DNA of 64,000 nt from DASQDN01 sp963833675 (GTDB lineage Bacteria; Acidobacteriota; Terriglobia; Bryobacterales; Bryobacteraceae), in assembly GCA_963833675.1 (NCBI GenBank), contig CAWHYW010000034.1:62001-126000 (forward strand), given 5' to 3'. The translations under genes and the position numbers were made by a program. Each line of letters opens with the position of its first letter. Position 1 is the stretch's first letter. The notes under the pieces were generated by a model. The model was not told the DNA's origin. It worked only from the letters and a program-made list of their open reading frames with translations, and made no database searches. Shown in pieces: positions 25,548-34,116 of the stretch.

Positions 25548-27971
25548 TCAAACCGTGACGGATTGCGTACACAAAGCTTGAAGGAACCGGGCAGCTGCTT
25601 CTTTCCCTCGTTCGCCGACTTCTCCTATAGGACCCACGCAGCTCGGGCAGCCGTACTCGCATCTACATCGCGTAATGAACTGAGCTGTTGTCGAAAAGAG
25701 CTTCGGAGCGCACCGGAACAGCGGGCTGCTCTGGCCGACTCCGCCGGGATACGTATCGTAAAGATATAGGTTCGGCTCGAAAATCCCGTTCTCCGGAGCC
25801 ACCTTTTCGGTGATCGAGACTCCCAGATCGTGCGGGTCGCACATTAACAAGAGCGATGCTACGGAACGCAAGGCATTTCCCAAAGCTGTCATTCCACTCT
25901 GCCGGTCGCTTGCGGACAAATCACTGAATTGCGCCAAAAATGTGGCCGGGAAATGGAGCCAAAAGGCTGTCGTGTGCATTTCCTGCTCCGGCATCGAGAG
26001 ATGTCCGGCTCCGACATTTTCGAGCGTGTAGAACTTCACCTTTTTGAAGCCGACTACTTGCGTGTTGACGCGAACATCGCCATGCAGGAAAGTAGCTCCG
26101 TTCAGATCGGCGCGCTCGAACTCATCAAGAATCTTTATTTGCGTGTAGTCGATCGCATCCGTGAAATAGTCGCTGTCCACCCGGCGAACAAATGCTTTGC
26201 GACCATCGTAATCGAACTTCTCGACTTGATATTGGCGGGCTTCGTGAAGATAGATCGCCTTTTCATGTAGTGTTGTCAGCGCCGTAGGGAATGAAACCTC
26301 AGCGATGACTTTGTGATCGCCCGTGATGTCAACAACCACAAAGTTATCGCTCGTCACTGCGCGCAAGCTGACTGCGTCCGCCGGATACGTGTCCGACATC
26401 CAGTGCCAAGCGTCTCCGGACTTGTGAAGAAAGCCGCTCTCTTCGAGAAACCTGCAGAGTTCCGCCGTGTCATGAGCCCCGAACTCTTCACCCTCCCGGA
26501 TGGGCAACTCGAACGCGGCACAGCGAAGATGATTGAGAGCGATCTCCAGATTGTCCGGGTTCACGAAGGCGTGCTCAGGCGAACGCTCGAAGAAGTACTC
26601 AGGGTGCTCGATGATGTACTGATCCACGGGCCCGCTGGATGCCACCAACACAGCGATCGAAGCCGTTGCGCGTCGGCCTGCGCGTCCCGCTCGTTGCAAA
26701 GACGACGCAATCGTGCCGGGATAACCTGCCATCACCACCGCGTCCAGGGAACCGATATCGATTCCCAGTTCAAGCGCGTTCGTCGAAACGACTGCACGAA
26801 TATCGCCTTCACGCAGCTTGCGTTCAATTTCTCTCCGCTCCCGCGGCAAATACCCCCCTCGATAGCCGCGCACTGATTCGGCTCCCATGGGCCGGCGCTC
26901 GCAGGCTTCCTTCAGATATGTAAGAAGCACTTCGGTGGCCAGCCGATTGTTGGCGAAAACAAGCGTCTGCTGTCCGCGATCGATGAATTCGAGGGCAATC
27001 CGGCGAGTCTCATGGAGGTAGCTCCGCCGTATCCCGAGCTGCTTGTTAACGACCGGAGGATTGTAAAAGACGAAGTATTTCTCACCGGATGGAGCCCCAT
27101 TTTTCTCGACCAGTTCGAAGGGTAAACCCGTTAATGTCTCCGCGAGCTCTTTCGGATTCGCGATGGTGGCCGAGCAGCATAGAAATTGGGGAGACGATCC
27201 GTAAAAATCGCAGATGCGTTTGAGCCGGCGCAACAGGTTTGCAAGATGACTCCCATACACGCCGCGATAGTAATGCAATTCATCGATAACTACGAAGCGA
27301 AGATTCTCGAAGCACTTCGCCCATTTCGTATGATGGGGCAAAATTCCGCTGTGCAGCATGTCGGGATTGGTCAGCACCACATTGGCGCGTTCCCGGATCG
27401 CCTTGCGGGCATCCTGCGGAGTATCGCCATCGTATGTAAATGCCTTGATATCGGCGTCCATTGCATCGACCGCTGCCTGAAACTCGTGAAGCTGGTCTTC
27501 AGCCAGCGCCTTTGTCGGGAACAAATATAAGGCGCGCGACCCGGAATCGGCCAGAATCCGGTTGAGCACGGGCAAGTTGTAGCACAGCGTTTTGCCGCTG
27601 GCTGTCGGAGTCACCACCACCACATTTTTTCCGGACTGAATCAGATCGAACGATTCGGCTTGATGAGAATAGAGTTCCGAAATTCCGCGCTGGCACAGGG
27701 CCTTGCGCAATTCCGGCGCTACGATCTGCGGAATTGGAGCAGTCACAGCTGTCCGAGCAGGTATTTTCTTAACGGCGCGGACGGGCGAATTCGGATCGTC
27801 CATCCATTGTTCGAATCGGACAAGAGCCGCAGTGAGATCCGGGCTGTGCGCAAGCGCCTGTTGTTCCGCGAATTCGGGAAACCCGAGCGCGAAGCTTCCT
27901 TGAGCAGCGATATTCGCCTTTCCTTTGCCGTTCACGGGACCAACGTAACACATGCAAGGTCGAGTTACCAT
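25548..27971 (-). CDS. DEAD/DEAH-box helicase with C-terminal DUF1998 (MrfA/Hrq1-like)
   Basis: Up to 807 residues. Helicase motifs: YSHQAE (Q motif-like), TPTASGKTL (Walker A), VVIDELHYYRG (motif II, DELH), CCSATIANP (motif III), FANNRLATEVLL (motif IV), STNALELGIDIGSLDAVV and QRAGRAGRR (motifs V, VI). The C terminus has the DUF1998 cysteine cluster CRCEYGCPSCVGP, expected to bind zinc. Bacterial members such as MrfA act in repair of mitomycin-type DNA damage. The first ~45 residues are not conserved in this family, so the real start may be internal. The 5' end diverges from the Gfo/Idh gene with only 18 bases between starts. Confidence 0.9.
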   Translation of the reverse strand: MVTRPCMCYVGPVNGKGKANIAAQGSFALGFPEFAEQQALAHSPDLTAALVRFEQWMDDPNSPVRAVKKIPARTAVTAPIPQIVAPELRKALCQRGISELYSHQAESFDLIQSGKNVVVVTPTASGKTLCYNLPVLNRILADSGSRALYLFPTKALAEDQLHEFQAAVDAMDADIKAFTYDGDTPQDARKAIRERANVVLTNPDMLHSGILPHHTKWAKCFENLRFVVIDELHYYRGVYGSHLANLLRRLKRICDFYGSSPQFLCCSATIANPKELAETLTGLPFELVEKNGAPSGEKYFVFYNPPVVNKQLGIRRSYLHETRRIALEFIDRGQQTLVFANNRLATEVLLTYLKEACERRPMGAESVRGYRGGYLPRERREIERKLREGDIRAVVSTNALELGIDIGSLDAVVMAGYPGTIASSLQRAGRAGRRATASIAVLVASSGPVDQYIIEHPEYFFERSPEHAFVNPDNLEIALNHLRCAAFELPIREGEEFGAHDTAELCRFLEESGFLHKSGDAWHWMSDTYPADAVSLRAVTSDNFVVVDITGDHKVIAEVSFPTALTTLHEKAIYLHEARQYQVEKFDYDGRKAFVRRVDSDYFTDAIDYTQIKILDEFERADLNGATFLHGDVRVNTQVVGFKKVKFYTLENVGAGHLSMPEQEMHTTAFWLHFPATFLAQFSDLSASDRQSGMTALGNALRSVASLLLMCDPHDLGVSITEKVAPENGIFEPNLYLYDTYPGGVGQSSPLFRCAPKLFSTTAQFITRCRCEYGCPSCVGPIGEVGERGKEAAARFLQALCTQSVTV

Positions 27972-27989
27972 GGCGTCAGGAGCCCCCTA

Positions 27990-28961
27990 TTGCAAAAGAT
28001 TCGAGTGGCTGTCGTCGGCGCGGGCGCCTTCGGCAGAAACCACATGCGCGTTCTGCACGAGTCCCCTTCCGCAGAACTGGTCGCCGTCGTCGATACGGAA
28101 AAATCCCGAGCAGCAGAAGCAGCAGCGAAATGCGGATGCTCGGCGTTCACTGACTTCCGAGATCTGCCGGGAAAGGTGGAGGCAGCCGTTGTCGCTGTCC
28201 CCACATCGGCCCATGCAGAGGTCGGGTGTCCGCTGCTCGAGGCGGGGATTGATGTCCTGATCGAGAAGCCCATCGCAGCGGACTTGTTCGATGCGGAACG
28301 TTTGATTGCGGCCGCGGAAGCAAATCAAAAAATCCTGCAAGTCGGACACCTGGAAAGATTTAATCCCGCAGTTCAGGCCGTACAACAGAAAGTCAGGCTC
28401 CCGCTATTTTTTGAGATTCACCGGATGAGTATGTTCAGCCCGCGGAGCCTCGATGTAGACGTGGTGCTCGATCTGATGATCCACGACATCGACGTGGTGC
28501 TGGCGCTCACTGGCCTGGAGCCCGAAGAAATCCGAGCCGCCGGAATCCGAATTCTTTCCGATAAGGTAGATATTGCGAACGTCCGGCTGGCTTTCCCCGG
28601 CGGTTGTGTCGCAAATCTTACCGCGAGCCGGGTTTCGACGGAAAAGGTTCGAAAGATCCGTTTATTCCAGCCGAATCAATACATCTCGCTCGATTACCAG
28701 CGCCAGGATGCGGCCGCTTTTACCGTCCTTGCCGACCGGCAAATTGGGTTCGATTCGTTCGCCGTCGCAAAGGGAGAACCGCTCCAACTCGAGATCGAGG
28801 GCTTTCTCGAATGCGTACGAACCCGATCGACGCCGCTGGTTACCGGCAGAGATGCCGCCAAGGCACTCGGTGTGGCGCTCGCTATTCTTGCTAAAATCGA
28901 GGAACACGGAGCCGTGGTGGCCAACACCGTCGATCGAAACCGGGCAACCCCGCAAAAATAA
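27990..28961 (+). CDS. Gfo/Idh/MocA-family NAD(P)-dependent sugar dehydrogenase
   Basis: 323 residues from TTG 27990, which follows an AGGAG site by seven bases; the frame stays open further upstream over the divergent helicase gene, but the Rossmann strand (IRVAVVGAGAFGRNH) begins four codons after the TTG. Key parts: VGAGAFG, EKPIA (catalytic Lys), GHLERFNPA and MIHDIDVVLALTG (His). The 'GHLERFNPA' form is typical of UDP-sugar or LPS-type 3-dehydrogenases, so a nucleotide sugar substrate is likely. The TonB-like gene starts 17 bases after its stop. Confidence 0.87.
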   Translation: MQKIRVAVVGAGAFGRNHMRVLHESPSAELVAVVDTEKSRAAEAAAKCGCSAFTDFRDLPGKVEAAVVAVPTSAHAEVGCPLLEAGIDVLIEKPIAADLFDAERLIAAAEANQKILQVGHLERFNPAVQAVQQKVRLPLFFEIHRMSMFSPRSLDVDVVLDLMIHDIDVVLALTGLEPEEIRAAGIRILSDKVDIANVRLAFPGGCVANLTASRVSTEKVRKIRLFQPNQYISLDYQRQDAAAFTVLADRQIGFDSFAVAKGEPLQLEIEGFLECVRTRSTPLVTGRDAAKALGVALAILAKIEEHGAVVANTVDRNRATPQK

Positions 28962-28978
28962 GTTCCGTCTTAACCTAG

Positions 28979-30033
28979 TTGTCCAACCACGCAGAACCAA
29001 CTTTCCTGCTGATCACGCCCGATCGGGTCGATGGTCGCCACTGGGCCCGAATGGGTGTCGCATCCGTCGTGGTTCATATATTGTTGTTGCTGGTTGCGAT
29101 TCCGATTTCCAGAATTCCCAGTGCGAGGCGTGTTACGGACCTCCGGATTCATCCGGAATCCCGGCGCCTCACGGTAACCCCCCTGATCGCACCCCCTGCG
29201 GCACTGACTCAAAAAGAGGCCAACAAAAAGCCTCTCAGCACGGAATTCAATATTGCGAGTATTGCGCCCCGGCCAGAAAACCGGGTTTTACCAACTCCGG
29301 GGGCGGCAGCCACCCCCAAGCGAGTTCCTGCAAAGAAATTCACTCCTTCTCAGCAGCCTGGAACGCCCGCTCCCACTCTGGCTATCCCAGACGCTCCATC
29401 CTTAGCGGTTCGCGGGAGCACAGCGCCTCCGCCGCAGGCGCTCGGGTCTCCGAACGTTCCGGCCCCGCCTCAGATTCAGACCCAGGAGAAACCGAAATCG
29501 CATTTGAAGCGCCGGGCTCGATGACCGGAACTCCAAACCAGACCGGCGTAGCGCCTCGCATTCAGGCCCCAAAGAACTCTGTAGATGACGCTATCCGGCA
29601 AGTCGCTCGCGGAGGAGGCTCAAGAGGCTTGATTGTCGGCGACGAGGAACCGAGCCTTGGAATCAATCCGAACTCGCCTTCAGCGCCGGTACCGGGTAAG
29701 TTGGGTTCCAGCCTGGAGTTACAGAGTGATCCGATGGGCGTAGATTTCAAGCCTTATTTGATCCGGGTATTATCCGCAGTAAAACGAAACTGGATGGCGG
29801 TAATACCGGAAAGCGCCCGGCTGGGGAGAAGGGGCAAGGTTGTGATTCAGTTTGCGATCAGCAAAGATGGCACGGTCCCCAAGCTTGTCATCGCCGCGCC
29901 GTCAGGGGCGGAGGCGTTGGACCGTGCCGCGGTCGCGGGCATCAGCGCTTCCAACCCGTTTCCTCCCCTGCCCTCCGAGTTCCGAGGAGCTGTGATCCGG
30001 CTGCAGCTCAATTTTATGTACAACTTACAATGA
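28979..30033 (+). CDS. TonB-like energy-transducer protein (one frameshift near 29495)
   Basis: Two frames join into about 351 residues. The first carries an N-terminal membrane anchor (MGVASVVVHILLLLVAIPI) and a long Pro-rich linker; the second carries FKPYLIRVLSAVKRNW and a TonB C-terminal domain (GKVVIQFAISKDGTV, ALDRAAVAGISASNPF, IRLQLNFMY). They join if one A is restored in CCGAAATCGC (span 3n+2), giving EKPKIAFEAP. Such proteins pass proton-motive energy to outer-membrane receptors or act as envelope linkers. The start is uncertain: the TTG at 28979 has no good ribosome site, and an ATG at about residue 24 is possible. Confidence 0.75.
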
Positions 30034-30128
30034 ACTCCGATATCCGGCTTGGCGATCGTGTGATTCACGATAGATCTGACGGTTAATTCGATTCTGTTGA
30101 CTGGCGATCTTTTCCCGCTCATTTAACG

Positions 30129-30341
30129 TCAATCCTGGTCCGTCGACGCGATCCCGGCGAATTCCCGGCGCAACGCCGCCTCTTTATTTTCCAGGTTGGC
30201 CGCTTCATGGGGTGTAAATACCGTACGTATTCCCTCCGCGATGCGTCTTCGCTGCCTGATTTCGCGGGTGTGAATATTACCCGCATTTGCAGTGCTAAGA
30301 CATGCGGCGGCAAGCGCCGTGATTGTCAACATCTTCTTCAT
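30129..30341 (-). CDS. small secreted helical protein
   Basis: 70 residues with an excellent ribosome site (AGGAGGT) nine bases before the ATG at 30341. A signal peptide (KKMLTITALAAACLSTANA) precedes about 50 highly charged residues (REIRQRRRIAEGIRTVF, then ENKEAALRREFAG), predicted as two helices. The 'RQ..RI..GI...LTP.E...LE..EA' pattern is seen in other small exported proteins of Acidobacteria and Planctomycetes without known function. It is easily missed because of its size; the ribosome site and leader make it convincing. Monocistronic. Confidence 0.75.
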   Translation of the reverse strand: MKKMLTITALAAACLSTANAGNIHTREIRQRRRIAEGIRTVFTPHEAANLENKEAALRREFAGIASTDQD

Positions 30342-30673
30342 TTTCTTAGACCTCCTGGCTTATCGAGCGCAACAGATGGATGGAAGTCGCGCTTCGGTTT
30401 CATTAAATTCCGGTCATCTCGTACCAGTACCGCTCCCGTCGGAATTGGCTAAAGTACCCGCGATAATTCGCACGGTCTAAGGTAAGAATCCGGAGCCTAC
30501 TTAAGGTGATCCGCCAAGATACATTCGGCCTCCTTGATGACAAAATTCACCTAGGCTAAAAACGAGCTGAAGGTAATTAGCGCCACTCGAAATCTCCCAA
30601 GGTCGGCAGATTACGGTTCCGCAGAGCGACAGCTGCGTTTATTGATGCCATCGCCGCATTGTTTGGAGAGAAC
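30342..30673. other. 332-bp intergenic region between divergent genes
   Basis: It separates the small secreted protein gene (minus) and the FliA/WhiG-type sigma factor gene (plus). Apart from the ribosome sites at both ends and a possible plus-strand promoter at 30534-30562, I see no gene, RNA fold or repeat that I can support. Confidence 0.5.
30534..30562 (+). promoter_or_regulatory. possible sigma-70 type promoter of the sigma factor gene
   Basis: TTGATG and TAAAAA separated by exactly 17 bases, four of six matches in each box, about 105 bases before the ATG at 30674. Predicted from sequence pattern only. Confidence 0.3.
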
Positions 30674-31576
30674 ATGGCCAGTGCTTTGAATTCGTTGAGT
30701 TCCGCCGTCCTAAACAAGTGGACTGCCACGTTTGAAGTTCCCGAGTCCTTCGATTCCGAGGAGGAAATTACTCCGCTGGCGGAAGAAGACTCCGTTCGGA
30801 AAGGTACGAACCGGGCGGCGGCGGGCAAACAAAAAGCTCCGGCTTTATCTGCCGCTAAAATGACCAGCCGCGACCAGGTGGTCCTGGAACACCTTCCCCT
30901 GGTAAAAGCCATTGCGGTCCGTGTTCACGAAAACCTCCCGGTTCATGTCGATTTGGACGATCTGGTGCATGCGGGAGTTCTTGGATTATTCGATGCCGCC
31001 ACGAAGTATAACCCCGACAAACAAGTGGCCTTTTCGAGCTATGCCAAACACCGGATTAAGGGCTCGATCCTCGATAGCCTTCGCCAGTTAGATTGGGCGT
31101 CTCGCGACCTACGTCGTCGCCACAAGCAGGTGGAGGCGGCTACCCGCGAGCTAGCCTCGGAATTTCACCGCGCTCCGACTGAGGCCGAAGTGGCCGAACG
31201 CCTGGGCATGGATGTCGATCGCTGGCGCCAAATGATGCTGGAGTTGCGCAACGTGGGTCTGATCTCGGCGAATACCCGTTCGACCGAACATGAGGATCTG
31301 CCGGCGCCCGAATATCCGAGCGCGCCCGAAACACAGCCGGATCACATGTGTGCTCGCGAACAGCTTCGTCTCGTCCTCGACAAAGCGATGACCACCTTGC
31401 CGGACCGTTATAAGCAGGTAGTGACGCTCTATTACACGAACGAGCTGACGATGAAGGAAATCGGCGGCCGGCTCGGTATCAATGAAAGCCGTGTTTCGCA
31501 AATCCACAAGTCGGCCTTGGAGAAAATGAGCGTCGCCCTTCAAACGGCGGGTATTTCTTCGGCAAATGCGTTCTAA
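30674..31576 (+). CDS. RNA polymerase sigma factor, FliA/WhiG type
   Basis: 300 residues from ATG 30674 with GGAG five bases upstream. An unusual acidic/basic N-terminal extension of about 70 residues precedes sigma region 2 (LVKAIAVRVHENLPVHVDLDDLVHAGVLGLFDA, KYNPDKQVAFSSYAKHRIKGSI), region 3 (RAPTEAEVAERLGM) and region 4 (LPDRYKQVVTLYYTNELTMKEIGGRLGINESRVSQIHKSAL). FliA and WhiG share this set and lack region 1.1. Such factors drive motility or developmental genes; no flagellar gene is present, so the regulon is unknown. The stop is directly followed by the stop of convergent SppA. Confidence 0.9.
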   Translation: MASALNSLSSAVLNKWTATFEVPESFDSEEEITPLAEEDSVRKGTNRAAAGKQKAPALSAAKMTSRDQVVLEHLPLVKAIAVRVHENLPVHVDLDDLVHAGVLGLFDAATKYNPDKQVAFSSYAKHRIKGSILDSLRQLDWASRDLRRRHKQVEAATRELASEFHRAPTEAEVAERLGMDVDRWRQMMLELRNVGLISANTRSTEHEDLPAPEYPSAPETQPDHMCAREQLRLVLDKAMTTLPDRYKQVVTLYYTNELTMKEIGGRLGINESRVSQIHKSALEKMSVALQTAGISSANAF

Positions 31577-33292
31577 TTAGCGAATATCGATCGTGTAGGG
31601 CATGATGCGCATCATGCCCCCGGTCATCCATACTTTGAAATCGAAACCTAACAGATCGCGCAACCGGGCCTCCACGCTCTGGTCCGCGTTACTCTTCAGG
31701 TACTGATCCAAAATCGTCCGCTTCGGGGGATACGGAACCAAGTCGATACCATCCTCCGGCTTCAATCCAGTTCGCTTCCTGATTAATTCCACAGCTTTAT
31801 CCAGCCCACCGAGTTCATCGATGAGACCGTTTTGTTTCGCCTGAGTTCCAAGCCACGCTCGGCCTTGCGCTAACGGTTCGATTTCCTCCCACTTGCGCTT
31901 GCGACCTTCCGCTACCCGACTGACAAACTCGCGATAAATTTCGTCGATGCCCTCCCGCAATTTGGCTCGGGCTTCGGGCGTCATCGGCGTATAGTCGCTA
32001 TCGATGGCGGCATTCGCCCCGCGTATCAGGATTTCTTTATTCACTCCGATCTTGTCGTATAACCCGCGGAGATTTACCTTCCCGTAGATGACTCCGACCG
32101 ATCCCGTGATCGTGTTTGGATACGAAACTATGGGATCTCCGGTCATCGAAATGTAGTAGCCGCCCGATGCGGCATAGTCGGAGAACGAGATCACGGTTGG
32201 TTTCTTTTTACTCAACAGGCGGATTTCGCGAAGCATCTCATCGGATGCAACCGCATCGCCGCCGGGTGAATCGACGCGAAGAATAACACCGCCGATCGAA
32301 TTATCGCCGCTGACCCGGCGCAACATCTTGATAAAGGCGCCGGAAGTGAATCCTTCATCTGTACCCATAGCGTCCGTGCCTTGGCCGCGCGCGATTGCGC
32401 CTTCCCCGACCACATATGCAATTCGTTTCTTTGCCCCTCTCGCAGGCGCCATAGAACGAATGTAATCGTAAAAAGATACTCTCTTCAATTCGCCTTGCTT
32501 AAGGCGGTCCTTTAATTCACCCCGAACCTGATCGTCATACCGGATCGCATCGATTAAACCCTTGGACGCAGCCTGTCGCGCCGTATACGGCCCATGATCG
32601 ATCAGTGTCCGCATCTCTTCAATACTTTTTTTCCTGCTTTCGGAATATGTCTGGAGCAATTGCGAGTAAACACCATCGAGAATCGAATCGATCACCTCCC
32701 GCGATTCGGGCGTGATCGAGGTCTGACTGAACATGTCGCCGGCATCTTTGTATTTGCCGCGATGTTCTATCTCGACGGCCACACCGATTTTTCCGAGGGC
32801 ATTTTTCAGGAACATCACCTCGGCGCGCAAGCCTTTCACGTCGAAGAGGTCCTCAGGCGTCATGTAGATGTGGTCGGCCGCGGTTGCCAGATAGTACTCC
32901 CGTGATTTCGGAGTGCGCATTATGGCGACGAGGGGCTTGCCTGATTTTTTGAACGCCTGCAAACCCTCGCGTAATTCCTGTAATTTCCCCCAGCCCGCTC
33001 CGATGCGGCCGGTCTGCAGGATCACAGCTTTAATTCGTGAATCTGAGGCGGCGGCACGCAGCCCGCGCCAGGCGTCCATCACGGTAAAGGTATCGGATGA
33101 CCCAAAGAACGGTAAAGGAATTTCGACCGGCTGCTTTTCCGGAATTTCGCTATCCAGATTGAGGACGAGTGTAGCCCCATCGGGAATAGAGGGACGCCGC
33201 TCGCTCAAGCGCATCGCCGAAAAGATGAATACAACTCCAGTGAGGAAGGCCAGAATAAGGCCGGTGAAAAGTCCGATCAGGAACTTCTTCAT
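31577..33292 (-). CDS. sppA: signal peptide peptidase SppA, 67K type
   Basis: 571 residues: an N-terminal anchor (KKFLIGLFTGLILAFLTGVVFIF) and the doubled crotonase-like fold of the long SppA form. The N-terminal half supplies the general-base lysine (HRGKYKDAGDMF) and the C-terminal half the nucleophilic serine (DYAASGGYYIS), with VDSPGGD and GSVGVIYG. It cleaves leftover signal peptides in the membrane. The length equals that of the long family. Ends one base after the sigma gene stop, convergent. Confidence 0.93.
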   Translation of the reverse strand: MKKFLIGLFTGLILAFLTGVVFIFSAMRLSERRPSIPDGATLVLNLDSEIPEKQPVEIPLPFFGSSDTFTVMDAWRGLRAAASDSRIKAVILQTGRIGAGWGKLQELREGLQAFKKSGKPLVAIMRTPKSREYYLATAADHIYMTPEDLFDVKGLRAEVMFLKNALGKIGVAVEIEHRGKYKDAGDMFSQTSITPESREVIDSILDGVYSQLLQTYSESRKKSIEEMRTLIDHGPYTARQAASKGLIDAIRYDDQVRGELKDRLKQGELKRVSFYDYIRSMAPARGAKKRIAYVVGEGAIARGQGTDAMGTDEGFTSGAFIKMLRRVSGDNSIGGVILRVDSPGGDAVASDEMLREIRLLSKKKPTVISFSDYAASGGYYISMTGDPIVSYPNTITGSVGVIYGKVNLRGLYDKIGVNKEILIRGANAAIDSDYTPMTPEARAKLREGIDEIYREFVSRVAEGRKRKWEEIEPLAQGRAWLGTQAKQNGLIDELGGLDKAVELIRKRTGLKPEDGIDLVPYPPKRTILDQYLKSNADQSVEARLRDLLGFDFKVWMTGGMMRIMPYTIDIR

Positions 33293-33367
33293 AAGCGGTA
33301 AGCCTCGAAGGGCTCAGTCTAAGCATACCGCTCGCGTCAACGAAAAAAGACAGGCTGTGGTTAAGTC

Positions 33368-34033
33368 TTAGACCAAATTTGGAATCTTGATGATCTTCTT
33401 CTGGATTGCGTACTGAACCAACTGCGCCTTGTTGTGAATGTCGAGTTTGCGCATCAGGTTGAACTTGTGAGCTTCCACCGTCTTTACGCTCAGGCTCAGA
33501 TCACACGCAATTTCCTTAACCGATTGGCCCTCTGCCAGCATCTTCAGGACCTCGCGCTCACGAGTGGTGAGAGTGGCGAACCGCGGCATACGATTGGCAG
33601 ACTTGATCCGTGTCCGGAAGTCGTCGACCAACTGCGAAAGCATCCGCGGGCTCAGATAACTGCCACCCCGGCAGATGTCGCGGATTGCGGCGACTAACTG
33701 CTGCGCGGGACTGTCCTTGAGCACATAACCGCTCGCCCCGACTTCCATGCCTTCGACAAGGTAGTCTTCGTCGTCGTACATCGTAAGAAAAAGAATCTTT
33801 GTTTCGGGTCGATTTTTCTTGATCTGGCGAGTCGCTTCGAAGCTACTGAGCCCGGGCATCCCGATGTCCATCAGCACAACGTCCGGTCGCAGGTCGCCAC
33901 ACTTATCAACCGCATCGCCGCCATTCGATGCTTCGCCGATCACTTCCATATCGTTTTCGGTCGTGATAAGGGTCCTTATCCCCTGCCGAAACAACGTGTG
34001 GTCGTCCGCGAGCATAATCCGAATCTTCGACAT
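33368..34033 (-). CDS. NarL/FixJ-type response regulator
   Basis: 221 residues: a receiver domain with acidic pocket D10 D11, phospho-accepting Asp56 (LMDIGMPG) and Lys in VLKDSP, then a LuxR helix-turn-helix (LTTREREVLKMLAEGQSVKEIACDLSLSVKTVEAHKFNLMRKL). It binds DNA when phosphorylated. The histidine kinase gene lies 83 bases upstream in the same direction and is its likely partner. The ribosome site (AAAGGGG) is about ten bases before the ATG. Confidence 0.93.
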   Translation of the reverse strand: MSKIRIMLADDHTLFRQGIRTLITTENDMEVIGEASNGGDAVDKCGDLRPDVVLMDIGMPGLSSFEATRQIKKNRPETKILFLTMYDDEDYLVEGMEVGASGYVLKDSPAQQLVAAIRDICRGGSYLSPRMLSQLVDDFRTRIKSANRMPRFATLTTREREVLKMLAEGQSVKEIACDLSLSVKTVEAHKFNLMRKLDIHNKAQLVQYAIQKKIIKIPNLV

Positions 34034-34049
34034 TTAAATCAACCCCTTT

Positions 34050-34087
34050 AGTACGCGCGATGACCGTAGGGACTTTGTCATCGTACT
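34050..34087. other. inverted repeat between the kinase and regulator genes
   Basis: Arms AGTAC(GCGC)GATGAC and GTCATCGTACT pair over 11 bases with a four-base bulge and a 12-base loop. It sits in the 83-base gap just before the response regulator, ending about 17 bases from its start codon. It could be an operator for the regulator, or an mRNA hairpin that changes the ratio of the two proteins. Confidence 0.35.
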
Positions 34088-34116
34088 ACATCTTACGATA
34101 ATTTTCGAGAGTTTTC

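Noticed and set aside
28573..29490. First 300 residues of a long plus-strand frame ending at 30033
   Set aside because: This part lies on the Gfo/Idh gene and the TonB N terminus in another frame; only its 3' part after the frameshift is real.
30342..30673. Possible riboswitch before the sigma factor gene
   Set aside because: I compared the leader with the c-di-GMP-I core by eye and found neither the conserved GNRA-loop region nor the paired blocks.
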